DNA of 56,654 nt from an uncultured Geobacteraceae bacterium (GCA_903875605.1 CAIQWT010000019.1:1-56654); one strand, 5' to 3'; shown: positions 44,592-54,313, numbered from the stretch's first letter. The notes: a model not told the origin generated them from the letters alone. A program made the numbers and translations.

Positions 44592-45986
44592 TTAGTACCG
44601 GTACTGTTCAGCTTTGTACGGGCCTTCTTTCGGCACTCCGATATAAGCCGCCTGTGCGTCAGTCAACACGCTCAACTGCGAATTCAGCTTTTTGAGCTGC
44701 AGACGTGCAACCTTCTCATCAAGGTGCTTAGGAAGAACATATACTCCTACCGGATATTTACCCGGATTGCAGAACAGTTCGATCTGGGCAATGGTCTGAT
44801 TGGCGAAGGAGGAAGACATAACGTAACTTGGGTGACCGGTACCGCAACCAAGATTAACCAGACGTCCTTTCGCCAGCAGGATGATGCGTGTGCCGCCGGG
44901 GAAGATAATGTGGTCCACCTGTGGCTTGATCTCTTCCCACTCATATTTTTCAAGTGCAGCGACTTCGATCTCGTTGTCAAAATGGCCGATATTGCAGACG
45001 ATAGCCTGATCTTTCATCCTGATCATATGATCGTGGGTTATGACGTGGTAATTACCGGTGCAGGTGACAAAGATATCAGCCTTATCAGCAGCATATTCCA
45101 TCGTTACAACACGGAAGCCTTCCATGGCTGCCTGCAGGGCACAGATCGGGTCAACTTCGGTTACCCATACCTGAGCGGACAGGGCGCGCATGGCCTGAGC
45201 AGAGCCTTTACCAACGTCGCCATAACCACAGATCAGGGCAACCTTGCCGGCAATCATAACATCGGTGGCACGCTTGATACCGTCTACCAATGATTCGCGG
45301 CAGCCGTACAGGTTATCAAACTTTGACTTGGTAACAGAATCATTGACATTGATAGCCGGGAATTTCAGATCGCCGCGTTCATGCATCTGGTAGAGACGAT
45401 GTACGCCGGTAGTAGTTTCCTCGGTCACGCCCTTTATTTCGGCCAGGCGGATGGAATACCAGGTTGGATCAATAGCCAGCTTGGCCTTGATGGCGGCATA
45501 GAGTATTGCTTCCTCTTCTGAAGTCGGGTTTGAGAGGACGGAGAGGTCTTTTTCAGCCCGGGCGCCCAGGTGCAGCAGCAGAGTGGCGTCGCCGCCATCG
45601 TCGAGAATCATGTTCGAAAAACCACCATCGCTCCATTCAAAGATGCGGTGGGTGTAATCCCAATACTGCTCCAGAGTCTCGCCTTTAACAGCAAAGACCG
45701 GTACCCCTGATGCAGCTATTGCAGCCGCTGCGTGATCCTGGGTTGAAAAAATATTACAGGAAGCCCAGCGAACCTCGGCTCCAAGGGCCGTCAATGTCTC
45801 AATCAGCACGGCTGTCTGAATGGTCATATGAAGCGAACCGGTGATACGTGCGCCCTTAAGCGATTGAGCTGCAGCAAATTCTTCACGAATAGCCATCAGT
45901 CCCGGCATTTCAGTCTCGGCGATTCTGATTTCCTTGCGGCCCCAATCGGCCAGTTTCAGGTCTGCTACGATGTAATCTTGTGACAT
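44592..45986 (-). CDS. ahcY: adenosylhomocysteinase
   Basis: 464 aa, the longer bacterial form. AAGGAG lies 8 bp before the ATG. N-terminus [42 protein letters not shown] and [23 protein letters not shown] are canonical. NAD-binding domain: [21 protein letters not shown]-terminus ends KAEQYRY, the conserved Lys/Tyr tail. Hydrolyses S-adenosylhomocysteine to adenosine and homocysteine, removing the inhibitor of methyltransferases. It follows the SahR-like regulator by 113 bp in the same orientation, with a palindromic repeat between, and may share its promoter. Confidence 0.97.
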   Translation of the reverse strand: MSQDYIVADLKLADWGRKEIRIAETEMPGLMAIREEFAAAQSLKGARITGSLHMTIQTAVLIETLTALGAEVRWASCNIFSTQDHAAAAIAASGVPVFAVKGETLEQYWDYTHRIFEWSDGGFSNMILDDGGDATLLLHLGARAEKDLSVLSNPTSEEEAILYAAIKAKLAIDPTWYSIRLAEIKGVTEETTTGVHRLYQMHERGDLKFPAINVNDSVTKSKFDNLYGCRESLVDGIKRATDVMIAGKVALICGYGDVGKGSAQAMRALSAQVWVTEVDPICALQAAMEGFRVVTMEYAADKADIFVTCTGNYHVITHDHMIRMKDQAIVCNIGHFDNEIEVAALEKYEWEEIKPQVDHIIFPGGTRIILLAKGRLVNLGCGTGHPSYVMSSSFANQTIAQIELFCNPGKYPVGVYVLPKHLDEKVARLQLKKLNSQLSVLTDAQAAYIGVPKEGPYKAEQYRY

Positions 45987-46015
45987 TGTGTATTCTCCTT
46001 TGTGTTGTTGATTCT

Positions 46016-46042
46016 GTAGGGGCGACGCCGATGGCTCGCCCC
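46016..46042. repeat. GTAGGGGCGA-type palindromic repeat
   Basis: GGGGCGA (46019-46025) and TCGCCCC (46036-46042) with inner GCC-GAT-GGC pairing, preceded by GTA. Related to the repeat at 36978-37006. It lies between the regulator gene and ahcY. Confidence 0.6.
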
Positions 46043-46099
46043 GTTACATATATTCAGCGCAGTTTCTATAAACATTGTCACCTGAAACCGGTTCGCACC

Positions 46100-47011
46100 C
46101 TATAAGGCGCGAACCATCAGTATTGATTCCTGCCCGATCCCCGCTTCGATGCGTTCACAGTGAACCGAGACAAAACCTGCCGCCTTAAGCCATGATGTAA
46201 GCTCGCACTCCTCAAACCCGAGCCACTGATCAGCCAACTGTTCACGCGCAGCTTCCCGTTCATGACGGGCAAGATCAGCCAGCAGCAATATGCCACCCTG
46301 CGTGAGTACGCGCCGGATTTCTGCCAGTACGGTCGCAGGGTCAGCGGCGTGATGCAGAACCATATTAGCAACTACGCATCCTACCGAGGCATTTGGCAGC
46401 GGCAGATGACTCATCTCGCCAAGGCGCAGTTCGATGTCAGCAACATTATTGCTGGTCAAACGACGGCGCGCCTCCTCAAGCATGGCAGGGGAATGATCCA
46501 CGCCAATTACATTAGACGCCCGTGCAGCCAGCTCAATCAAAAGACCACCTGTACCGGTGCCGATTTCCAGCACGGTCACGCTTTCCGGTACTTGATCAAG
46601 CAAGCGCTGGCGGTACTCAGGAACCGGCAGCAGAGTTCGCGCCAGATCGTCCCACTGACGGGCATGCCGATCGAAAAACTGCTGGCTGCGTCTTCGCCGC
46701 TCCTCAAGCACTGCACCGACAGCGGCCAGGTCCTGACTGCGTTCCGGCAGCGCCTCCATCCCCCTCTCAAAGGCCGAACGTATGGCAGCAAAGAAGGGGC
46801 TTCCATCACCGGCCCGAAAGTAACTCCATGTCCCCTGACGCTTGACGGTAAGTACACCCGCTTCGCTCAATATTTTCAGGTGACGTGAGATCCGCGATTG
46901 CCCCATGTCCATAATGCGGGTCAACTCCTGCACGGTGTATTCACCGGCAAGAAGAACCGCCGTCAGGCGTAACCGACAGGGGTCGGACAGAGCTTTGAGA
47001 GTTTCAAGCAT
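46100..47011 (-). CDS. sahR: SahR-like ArsR-family regulator with methyltransferase domain
   Basis: 303 aa. N-terminal winged-helix of the ArsR type: MLETLKALSDPCRLRLTAVLL, EYTVQELTRIMDMGQSRISRHLKILSEAGVLTVKRQGTWSYF. The C-terminal half is a SAM-binding methyltransferase fold: VTVLEIGTGTGGLLIELAA (about 151-169), IGVDHSPAMLEEARRRL, and CVVANMVLHHAADP. This fusion is that of SahR, which senses S-adenosylhomocysteine and represses methionine-cycle genes such as ahcY and metK. Placement next to ahcY supports the assignment. The upstream region has several dyads, fitting autoregulation. A C-terminal domain acting as a true methyltransferase is the alternative. Confidence 0.72.
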   Translation of the reverse strand: MLETLKALSDPCRLRLTAVLLAGEYTVQELTRIMDMGQSRISRHLKILSEAGVLTVKRQGTWSYFRAGDGSPFFAAIRSAFERGMEALPERSQDLAAVGAVLEERRRRSQQFFDRHARQWDDLARTLLPVPEYRQRLLDQVPESVTVLEIGTGTGGLLIELAARASNVIGVDHSPAMLEEARRRLTSNNVADIELRLGEMSHLPLPNASVGCVVANMVLHHAADPATVLAEIRRVLTQGGILLLADLARHEREAAREQLADQWLGFEECELTSWLKAAGFVSVHCERIEAGIGQESILMVRAL

Positions 47012-47055
47012 GATATATCAGGTATCCCGATTTATATAAATCAATTTTTCTTGAT
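47011..47055 (-). promoter_or_regulatory. dyad-rich upstream region of the SahR-like gene
   Basis: Three dyads in 45 bp: TGATATATCA (47011-47020, abutting the ATG), GATTTATATAAATC (47029-47042, a perfect 14-bp palindrome) and ATCAA-N6-TTGAT (47040-47055). Likely operators for an ArsR-type dimer. No comparable dyad is evident upstream of ahcY. Confidence 0.55.
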
Positions 47056-47108
47056 ATACCATAGAAAGATGAAAGAGGTCAAAGGAATTGCGTAGTCGCT
47101 GCGGAAAT

Positions 47109-47906
47109 TCAACTAATTCTTGAGGTTTGCTCCAGCGGCAGCCAGCGTGTCCTGAGGCGAGCCAATTCCCGCCCGTCATGCCCGTTTTCTATACGGTGAA
47201 GGTAATTATCGGTGCCCTCGACTTGTGCTGTGCGCGCAACGATGATGTCGCCATAGAAAGCCTCGGCGCGAAAAGCAATTTCAATTGAGGCGAGACGCCG
47301 TGTACTGTCAACCTCCTCCGGAATTGCTTCCAGTGCCCACCCGGCATAAATGGTGTTGTTAACGTGCCGGTTAATGTCCAGGTCCCCCCGCAACACAGGC
47401 AGACGCAATTCATGGGAGGATACAGCAAATTCCGGCAGTGTGGCAAACGAGTCGGCCAATGCCCGTTCGAGGCGTATTGGATACACCGGTAGTACGTTGA
47501 CCAGCTTCACCGGCCTCCTGTTCTTTATGCTCAAGACCGCCCATGAGGTTGTTGCCCGGCCAATGATTGCCCCATCCGTATCAAGAAGCTCGAAATCCCT
47601 CAGGGTAAAAAGAGTATCGCGGGCTGCCGGCCAGGTGCGGATGTGGACGGTTTCACCCCCACGCGGATACCGATCCACGGCAAGGTGAACCCGTGACAAT
47701 ACCCAGGTGTGCCCGCTTTTGCGAAGATCAGAAACTGCGACGCCCAGGAGTGTGGCATGTTCGCCTGCAGCAGACTGCATATAGTTGAGCAGAGCTACCG
47801 GTCTGGCAAAGTTATGTTGATCGGCTTCATACGACTGAACGATAAAATATTTGTCAAAAACATAATCCGCGCTGTTAGCGCTTAAATGAATGCCTATATC
47901 AGACAT
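47109..47906 (-). CDS. acyl-ACP thioesterase
   Basis: 265 aa. Two hotdog domains. First: YFIVQSYEADQHNFARPVALLNYMQSAAGEHA and HTWVLSRVHLAVDRYPRGGETVHIRTWP. Second: LDINRHVNNTIYAGWALE, the hallmark DxNxHVNN of the catalytic domain (about 172-188), then AFRAEAFYGD. Matches the PF01643 (FatA/bacterial TE) family that releases free fatty acids from acyl-ACP. AAGGGG lies before the ATG. It lies 31 bp downstream of radA on the same strand and might be cotranscribed. Confidence 0.9.
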   Translation of the reverse strand: MSDIGIHLSANSADYVFDKYFIVQSYEADQHNFARPVALLNYMQSAAGEHATLLGVAVSDLRKSGHTWVLSRVHLAVDRYPRGGETVHIRTWPAARDTLFTLRDFELLDTDGAIIGRATTSWAVLSIKNRRPVKLVNVLPVYPIRLERALADSFATLPEFAVSSHELRLPVLRGDLDINRHVNNTIYAGWALEAIPEEVDSTRRLASIEIAFRAEAFYGDIIVARTAQVEGTDNYLHRIENGHDGRELARLRTRWLPLEQTSRIS

Positions 47907-47937
47907 ATTTTCCCCTTAATAAACGGCAGCCTCGTTT

Positions 47938-49290
47938 TCACGCATCGAATATGACATCGAGCGCACCCTGAACAGTGGACACTCCAACAAGCTTGATGCC
48001 CCGTTTTTTGAGGCGCTTTAAGCTCCCGGCAGGAATAATACAGCGCTTGAAGCCGAGCTTCTCCGCTTCGGCAATACGCAGTTCCGGTTGAGTTACCGCC
48101 CGCACCTCACCTGCCAGACCAACCTCCCCGAATATTACCGTATCGGGAGGAATGGCTTTATCCAGATGACTTGATGCAACCGCCATTATCATAGCCAGAT
48201 CGGCAGCCGGTTCGTTAAGCCGTGCACCGCCGGCAGCATTCAAAAAGATGTCCTGCCCGGCCATATGTAGACCAACTTTTTTTTCCAGCACTGCAACCAG
48301 TAACGCCAGGCGATTATGATCAACTCCTATGGTAGTCCGCCGTGGGACCCCATAAGATGACGGAGTTACCAGCGCCTGAAGCTCCACCAGCAGCGGCCGA
48401 CTCCCCTCCAGTGAAGTGGTGACGACGGAACCGGAAACACCTAGAGGGCGTTCTGAAAGAAATAGCTCTGAAGGATTTGCAACCTCACAAAGCCCTTCTT
48501 GTTTCATCTCAAATACACCTATTTCATTGGTAGAACCGAAACGGTTTTTGACCGCCCGCAATATACGAAAGGGATGACTGCCGTCTCCCTCGAAATAAAG
48601 CACCGTGTCAACCATATGTTCCAACACGCGAGGGCCGGCAATTGACCCGTCTTTGGTTACATGACCGACGATAAAAATCGGGATATCACTCCCTTTGGCC
48701 AGCAGCATTAATTTACCTGCTGATTCCCGAACCTGACTGACGCTGCCGGGGGCGGACTCAAGAGCAGATGTCCATACAGTCTGAATCGAGTCAACAACCA
48801 TAGCGGCGGGCTTAAGGGCCGCAGCCTGATTTAATATAGCTTCCAGTGAGTTTTCGGCCAGAATAAGCAGATTTTTACTTGAAACCCCCAGGCGCTCCCC
48901 ACGGAGTCGCGTCTGGGATGCGGATTCTTCACCGGAGACGTACAGCACTTTGCCTGTTTGCTCAGCCAGGGTGTGCATTGCCTGCAGCAGCAGTGTTGAC
49001 TTTCCGATACCGGGATCACCGCCGATTAGCACCAGTGAACCGGGGACAATACCTCCCCCCAGCACGCGATCAAGCTCTCCTATGCCGGTCGGCCTTCGTG
49101 TTTCTGATTGCGGAGGTACGTCGCAAATAGGTACGGGGAGCGCGCTCCCGGCCGAACGTGCATCATGCGATATCTTGATTACCGCTTCTTCCGCCATACT
49201 GTTCCAGGATCCGCAATCGGGACATTTTCCAAGCCATTTTGGCGATTGGCTGCCACATTTCTGGCAGGTAAATATTGTTTTCTGCTTCAT
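47938..49290 (-). CDS. radA: DNA repair protein RadA
   Basis: About 450 aa starting at ATG 49290; AAGGGG is correctly placed for it rather than for a GTG at 49296. N-terminal zinc finger FTCQKCGSQSPKWLGKCPDCGSWNS (CxxC...CxxC), Walker A GGDPGIGKSTLLLQ, the RadA signature KNRFGSTNEIGVFEM, and a C-terminal Lon-like domain (PAADLAMIMAVASSHLDKAIP, FGEVGLAGEVRAV). It processes recombination intermediates by branch migration together with RecA. Complete and of typical length. Confidence 0.96.
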   Translation of the reverse strand: MKQKTIFTCQKCGSQSPKWLGKCPDCGSWNSMAEEAVIKISHDARSAGSALPVPICDVPPQSETRRPTGIGELDRVLGGGIVPGSLVLIGGDPGIGKSTLLLQAMHTLAEQTGKVLYVSGEESASQTRLRGERLGVSSKNLLILAENSLEAILNQAAALKPAAMVVDSIQTVWTSALESAPGSVSQVRESAGKLMLLAKGSDIPIFIVGHVTKDGSIAGPRVLEHMVDTVLYFEGDGSHPFRILRAVKNRFGSTNEIGVFEMKQEGLCEVANPSELFLSERPLGVSGSVVTTSLEGSRPLLVELQALVTPSSYGVPRRTTIGVDHNRLALLVAVLEKKVGLHMAGQDIFLNAAGGARLNEPAADLAMIMAVASSHLDKAIPPDTVIFGEVGLAGEVRAVTQPELRIAEAEKLGFKRCIIPAGSLKRLKKRGIKLVGVSTVQGALDVIFDA

Positions 49291-49396
49291 ACACACCCCT
49301 TAAAACGTACAGCAGCTGATATGGCCAACAGGATTTTGGCAAAGACATTTTAGTTGCAGTATGGCATAATGTGAGACCTTAACACAAGGAACGGCA

Positions 49397-51001
49397 ATGG
49401 CTTTCTATCGACCACCAACAACTCAGGGAACTCTCGACATGCTCGGCTCTGTGTACCGGGCTATACGGGCATGGAGGTTTTACCCGAAAGGACACCCGAC
49501 ACGTCGCAACACTCTCAATCTGGCTCATGATGCACTCCTGCAGCTTCTGGATGGCAACACTCTGTTGCTCGCCTGCGGACGAACCGGCTTCAGCTTTCCA
49601 GACGGAGAATCCATCAAGGATGACTCCGGGTTATCTGCGGCTCTTGCATATGAGCTGTTTGTACGCCGGGTGCAAAAAATCACGTTTTTTCCCGATCCTT
49701 TTCAGGAAGATCTGCTTGAGCTGTTTAAAATATTATGTCTTTCCCCTGAGACGATCCAGCAAGCCGGTGGCATGGATGCCATAATGGCCAAACGCGGAAT
49801 CCGCACTATATGGGTCAACGAGTTCGATCTGGCGGCAATCCGCAGTAAACGCAGCAAGGTTGAACAGGACGGGGTTATTCCGCAGGGAATTGATGAAGCA
49901 GAAATTGATAATGATGTTGCTACCAACGTATTGCTGCAAACCCTTCAGGCAGAAGTACCCACTTCGGAAGAGCAGCTTCAGGCGCTGCTCGGACGTCTGA
50001 CAGTCTGTACTGATGACGATAACTATCTAATATTGGTTCGCCAAGCGGTTGCCTGTGCTGACGAGCTCCAACCTCACCGCAATCTGCTGCTGCTTTTCCC
50101 TCTGATTGAAGTGCTAGCCGACCATGCCGGCGACGAATCCCGCAGTGAAAACATGCGTGAATGCGCACAGTTTGCGATAGAGCAGATTATCTCGACGGCA
50201 GACGTCCTGCCGAACCTGCTCGAAAGAGCAGGACTGGGCAATGAGTTATCAAACAGGGCTCTTCTTGCTGTAATAAAAGCTGGGGGCACTGTAGCCATTA
50301 CTGCTGCGATAGAGTTGATGGGGCGCACCGGCAACCTCAAAACAAGAAAAACCATCTCAACCACGCTTGGCAAACTGGGGGGAGCGTCCGTACCCGCTCT
50401 TCTCTGCTTAATGGATGATTCCCGCTGGTTTATCATACGAAATATTTGCGCAATTCTAGGTGCTATCGCCAGTCAAGAGGCTCTGACGCCACTAGTAAAG
50501 TGCATGAAGCACCCCGACATTCGCGTACGCAAAGAAGCAATCCGCAGCATTGCTCAGATTGGCGGTCCGGAGGCAGAAGCGGCCGTCCTGGAGATGTTGC
50601 ACGGTTCAAATACGACTCTCTACCCACAGTTGATAGCTTCACTTGGAGGGATGAAAAGCAAAAAAGCTCTGGCTGAACTTTTGATAATTCTGTTTTCAAA
50701 AGATATCTTTTTGAAGACACTCACACTTAAAATAGATGTCCTAACGGCCATTGCCACCATTGGCGACCGACAAGTGACGCCACACCTTGTGGCACTCCTT
50801 GGGAGACGTTATTTACTGGCTAAGGCGCGCGGCAATCTATTAAAAGCGGCCATAGTCGTCTGCCTGGGCAAACTTGGTGATGCCAGGGCGATACCGGCAC
50901 TTCGTAAATACGCTTCTGCCGGCAGTAATCTTGGTTACGTTTGCCTTGAAGCAATTGCAGCTATAGAAAAAACAGAGGGAATATCAGATGGAATCTCTTG
51001 A
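49397..51001 (+). CDS. HEAT-repeat protein with N-terminal domain shared with the HD-GYP neighbour
   Basis: 534 aa, soluble. Residues 1-150: YRAIRAWRFYPKGHPTRRNTLNLAHDALLQLL, RVQKITFFPDPFQEDLLELFKIL, IRTIWVNEFDL; the neighbouring HD-GYP protein has a counterpart of this region. Residues 280-530 hold several HEAT/PBS-lyase repeats: LGKLGGASVPALLCLMDDSRW, IRKEAIRSIAQIGGPEAEAAVLEML (general pattern), LGDARAIPALRKYA. Such repeats form helical scaffolds for protein-protein binding. The 3' end overlaps the HD-GYP start by 14 bp, so the two are co-translated. Presumably a signalling partner. No catalytic residues seen. Confidence 0.75.
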   Translation: MAFYRPPTTQGTLDMLGSVYRAIRAWRFYPKGHPTRRNTLNLAHDALLQLLDGNTLLLACGRTGFSFPDGESIKDDSGLSAALAYELFVRRVQKITFFPDPFQEDLLELFKILCLSPETIQQAGGMDAIMAKRGIRTIWVNEFDLAAIRSKRSKVEQDGVIPQGIDEAEIDNDVATNVLLQTLQAEVPTSEEQLQALLGRLTVCTDDDNYLILVRQAVACADELQPHRNLLLLFPLIEVLADHAGDESRSENMRECAQFAIEQIISTADVLPNLLERAGLGNELSNRALLAVIKAGGTVAITAAIELMGRTGNLKTRKTISTTLGKLGGASVPALLCLMDDSRWFIIRNICAILGAIASQEALTPLVKCMKHPDIRVRKEAIRSIAQIGGPEAEAAVLEMLHGSNTTLYPQLIASLGGMKSKKALAELLIILFSKDIFLKTLTLKIDVLTAIATIGDRQVTPHLVALLGRRYLLAKARGNLLKAAIVVCLGKLGDARAIPALRKYASAGSNLGYVCLEAIAAIEKTEGISDGIS

Positions 51002-52379
51002 CAAGCCAAACGCACTGAGACTAATCACACTTTTTTCCGGCGCGGTTAAAGGAATCGCTTTTTACCCCGCCTCTCACCCTGCCATCAGACAGCCGCTCGT
51101 GGATCTATATAAAATTCTGGCAACAGCACTCGAGGGAAAAGGACAGGTTTACTGGGGGCTCATCGACGGGATCATGTTTTTTGAAGACCACCTGTTTATT
51201 GCACCTTCTGCTGCAATTGCCGATCTGGCAAACCGGATGATGGAGAGGGAGATAAGCAGGATTGTTGTTACTTCATCGATCGGTTTTGACGAACTTGAAT
51301 CCTTTGTCAAACTTTTCTCTGCCAAGGGTCTGCGCTTTGATGCTCTTTCTCGTCAGATGGCGGAAGACGGAATTACCTCGCTTAAGCTGATTCGTCATGG
51401 CAGTGAGGAGTTAGAGCAGGTCAATGACAATCTTGAAGGAGACGCGGACGGGGATCATGTTGAAACTTATAACAGAGCCCTCTCGGCCATTAGAACCATC
51501 TGCCGCGATATTGAACGTGGGCGTATACCGAGCAGCGCACCGCTGATAAAGGTCGTTGATCAGATGGTTGAAATTACCATGCAGGAACCGGCCGCACTGC
51601 TGGGATTGACGATGATTAAGGACTATGACAACTATACCTTTAATCATTGTGTCAATGTTGGTGTCATATCGATGGCATTGGGCGCCACACTCGGCCTGGA
51701 CGCCATGTCGGTTCGGGATCTGGGAATTGCAGGACAGCTGCATGATATCGGCAAAACCTTGATTTCAAAGGACATCCTGAATAAACCGGGCAAACTTTCC
51801 AGCGAAGAATTTGATGAAATAAAACGCCACCCGGAACTCGGCTCTAAAATACTCCGTGAGATGGAGGGTTTGGCTCCTCATATCTCCTCGGTCGTGCTGG
51901 GGCACCATCTTCATTATAACCGGAGCGGGTATCCTGAATGGGCAAGCAAGCTTCCGTTTAACCAGATGGTTGATATAATAGCTGTCGCTGACACCTATGA
52001 CGCCATAACAACACTGCGTGTATACCAGCATCCGGTTAATCCCAAGACAGCGCTCGATGAGATGCAGAAAATGACTAATACCATTCTTGATGGTGCAGTG
52101 CTTGAGCGTTTTGTGGAAATGATGGGTAACTATCCGGTAGGCACACTAGTGCGGCTTGATAACAATGAGGTTGCTATTGTATACCTCCCGAACCCGCTGG
52201 ATGAAAATGCACCTCTGGTGCGTATTCTGATCGATGGTGACGGTATTCGGTTGCGCGCACCTCGCGAAAAATCACTTATCGAACCGGACGGCACTTACTA
52301 TGCCCGGATCGTCGCAGTCGTAGATCCTTTGCTGAAAAACATTGATATCGGGAGATTAATTGCGAGCGGTCATTACTGA
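50988..52379 (+). CDS. HD-GYP domain phosphodiesterase
   Basis: 463 aa. N-terminal region (about 1-160) similar to the HEAT-repeat neighbour (IAFYPASHPAIRQPLVDLY; ISRIVVTSSIGFDELESFVKLF; ITSLKLIRH). HD-GYP domain (about 210-400): FNHCVNVGVISMALG, AGQLHDIGKTLISKDILNKPGKLSSEEFDEIKRHPELG, and VVLGHHLHYNRSGYPEWAS with the GYP triad (SGYP), then VADTYDAITT. These are the metal- and substrate-binding residues for hydrolysis of cyclic di-GMP. Probably active. Overlaps the gene before by 14 bp and the converging HEAT gene after by 7 bp. Confidence 0.9.
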   Translation: MESLDKPNALRLITLFSGAVKGIAFYPASHPAIRQPLVDLYKILATALEGKGQVYWGLIDGIMFFEDHLFIAPSAAIADLANRMMEREISRIVVTSSIGFDELESFVKLFSAKGLRFDALSRQMAEDGITSLKLIRHGSEELEQVNDNLEGDADGDHVETYNRALSAIRTICRDIERGRIPSSAPLIKVVDQMVEITMQEPAALLGLTMIKDYDNYTFNHCVNVGVISMALGATLGLDAMSVRDLGIAGQLHDIGKTLISKDILNKPGKLSSEEFDEIKRHPELGSKILREMEGLAPHISSVVLGHHLHYNRSGYPEWASKLPFNQMVDIIAVADTYDAITTLRVYQHPVNPKTALDEMQKMTNTILDGAVLERFVEMMGNYPVGTLVRLDNNEVAIVYLPNPLDENAPLVRILIDGDGIRLRAPREKSLIEPDGTYYARIVAVVDPLLKNIDIGRLIASGHY

Positions 52380-52954
52380 AGAGGGATAATGCTGAGCGCC
52401 GTGGCGGCAGCCTGACGGGTTGAGGCATGATGTGACGTCAGGAGCGAATAGATGAGGCTTAAAGAAAAGAGATCTTTGAATTTAGCCAGGGTAAGCGCGG
52501 CTTCGGCTTCAAGTACTCCGTCACTGGCACTCAAAAATGGGCGTAGTTTATTGAGAATGTCCGGGGTGACTGTGAAATTGCGTAACGCCTCAATTGCCCT
52601 CCCCTGTACTGTCGGGCTTTCATCATCAAGCAGTTCAACCAGAACCGAAAGAGATGCAGGAAACGCCAGTCTGCCCAAAACGGCCGCGGTTGCCGAACGA
52701 ATATCCACCTCCGGCCGGCGGGCACAATAATTCAGCGGGGGGAGAACCTTCTCGCCACCAATTTCGCCCAGGGAATAGATAGCACCAATGCGTGCACCCA
52801 TGTTTCCGGCTTTCATGGTTGCAAGTATTTCATCGACACTGCTGGCCACTTCCAGCTTTTCAATAGCCTCTGCTGCAGCGATTCTGACACTCGGTACTGG
52901 GTCTTTCAGTAACGGCCGGAGGGTGTCTATGCGTGTGCGAACTTTTTCTTTCAT
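52373..52954 (-). CDS. small HEAT-repeat protein
   Basis: 193 aa made of about five HEAT/PBS-lyase repeats: LLKDPVPSVRIAAAEAIEKLEVAS, MKAGNMGARIGAIYSLGEIGGEKVL, PEVDIRSATAAVLGRLAFPA, DDESPTVQGRAIEALRNF, LTSHHASTRQAAATALSII. AGGA precedes the ATG by 4 bp. No enzymatic motif. It converges on the HD-GYP gene (7-bp overlap), on the opposite strand from the HEAT/HD-GYP pair, but shares the repeat type. Function unknown; probably a scaffold. Confidence 0.8.
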   Translation of the reverse strand: MKEKVRTRIDTLRPLLKDPVPSVRIAAAEAIEKLEVASSVDEILATMKAGNMGARIGAIYSLGEIGGEKVLPPLNYCARRPEVDIRSATAAVLGRLAFPASLSVLVELLDDESPTVQGRAIEALRNFTVTPDILNKLRPFLSASDGVLEAEAALTLAKFKDLFSLSLIYSLLTSHHASTRQAAATALSIIPLQ

Positions 52955-53122
52955 GCTTCCTATGTAGCAGAAACCAGCTGTCGAGACAATTGCAAAGTTA
53001 TTATTTGCGGCTTGTACACGGCTTGGCAGTTCTGATATATTGCCGTTTGTTTTAACAACAGAGAATAGTGCAGCAGCCTCACCGTCGAGGAAAACTGCAC
53101 AATAAAAGGAGACCGACTTATT

Positions 53123-54313
53123 ATGCTTGGACCGATAGAAATCAAACCGGGAATCTACTGGATTGGCTCAGAAGATCCTGACCTCAGGGTCTTTGACGAC
53201 CTTTTCCCTACTGAACATGGCACAAGTTACAATGCTTACCTGCTTAAAGTTGCAGACAAAATCGTCCTTATTGACACAGTAGAAGAAAAGTTTGTTGACG
53301 AATATATGGATAAAGTAAGGTCTCTGGTTGATCCGGCAGCCATTGATTATATTATCATTAATCACACTGAGCATGACCACTCCGGCTCACTGTCATACCT
53401 GCTGGAGCAGGCTCCGCAGGCGATGGTTTACTGTACGATGGCGGCCAAAAATTTTCTTGGTGATATCATGCCCAAACCGATTGTGTGCCAGACCGTCAAA
53501 GACGGCGACACCCTTGATCTTGGTGGACGTACCCTGCGGTTTATCACTGCACCTTTTCTTCACTGGCCTGACACGATGTTTACTCGACTGGAAGAGGATA
53601 ATATCCTCTTTTCCTGTGATGCCTTCGCAGCACATTACTGGCAGACCGGGCGTATTTTTAACGATGAGGTTGATGATTTCACCTCTGCACGACACTTTTA
53701 TTTCGACTGCATATTCCGTCCTTTCAAGGACAAAGTATTGTCTGCCGTTGAGAAAATTCGTCATGACGTAATCGACATGATCTGCCCCAGCCATGGGCCT
53801 ATCATCAGACGTGACCCGTGGAAAGTTATCTGCCAGTTTGAAGACTGGAGTAAACCCACATCACAAAACAAGAAAATTGTGCTGCTGTTTCTGTCTCCCC
53901 ACGGCAGCACCGAAAAGATGGCTCATGCTGTAGCCCATGGCGCCTCGCAGCACGGCATAGAGGTCGCCAGCTATCATATTAACAACCTGAATGCCAGTGA
54001 ACTGCGTAATTTGATGGAAGAAGCTGATGCCCTGCTTTTCGGTATCCCGACATTTAATCGCGATATTGCAAAGCCGATGTGGGAAGTACTCGCTTACCTT
54101 AGCACAGTCAAACTGAAGACTAATCTTGCCGGAATTTTTGGCAGCTATGGCTGGAGCGGAGAGGCCTGTAAAATGGCTGAAGAACGTCTCAAAAGCCTTG
54201 GCTTTAAATTGGTAGGCGATACGGTGCGCACAAAGTTTTCGCCTAAGCCTGAAGTGCTTGAACAGTGTGAAGCACTCGGTCGAGCTGCTGCTGACGCGGT
54301 CGCAGCCAGGTAA
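53123..54313 (+). CDS. A-type flavodiiron protein (FprA/rubredoxin:oxygen oxidoreductase)
   Basis: 396 aa. N-terminal metallo-beta-lactamase-like di-iron domain: INHTEHDHSGS (HxExDH, about residue 80), FLHWPDTM, CDAFAAHYW and CPSHGPIIR, so all the diiron ligands are present. C-terminal flavodoxin domain from about residue 252: VLLFLSPHGSTEKMAHAVAHG, ALLFGIPTFN, IFGSYGWSGEA. Class A flavodiiron proteins reduce O2 to water or NO to N2O using FMN, and protect anaerobes. AGGAG precedes the ATG. The gene lies 57 bp before the hydrogenase-like regulator on the same strand, which may control it. Confidence 0.93.
   Translation: MLGPIEIKPGIYWIGSEDPDLRVFDDLFPTEHGTSYNAYLLKVADKIVLIDTVEEKFVDEYMDKVRSLVDPAAIDYIIINHTEHDHSGSLSYLLEQAPQAMVYCTMAAKNFLGDIMPKPIVCQTVKDGDTLDLGGRTLRFITAPFLHWPDTMFTRLEEDNILFSCDAFAAHYWQTGRIFNDEVDDFTSARHFYFDCIFRPFKDKVLSAVEKIRHDVIDMICPSHGPIIRRDPWKVICQFEDWSKPTSQNKKIVLLFLSPHGSTEKMAHAVAHGASQHGIEVASYHINNLNASELRNLMEEADALLFGIPTFNRDIAKPMWEVLAYLSTVKLKTNLAGIFGSYGWSGEACKMAEERLKSLGFKLVGDTVRTKFSPKPEVLEQCEALGRAAADAVAAR

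Noticed and set aside
44580-45293. 237-aa plus-strand open frame
   Set aside because: It is antisense to the C-terminal part of ahcY, whose motifs are intact; low-complexity and no recognisable domain.
46262-46888. 208-aa plus-strand frame
   Set aside because: Antisense to the ArsR-methyltransferase gene, which has clear domain motifs.
53000-53122. sigma-54 promoter before the flavodiiron gene
   Set aside because: TTGGCAGTTCTGATATATTGCC has GG and GC at the wrong spacing for a -24/-12 site.
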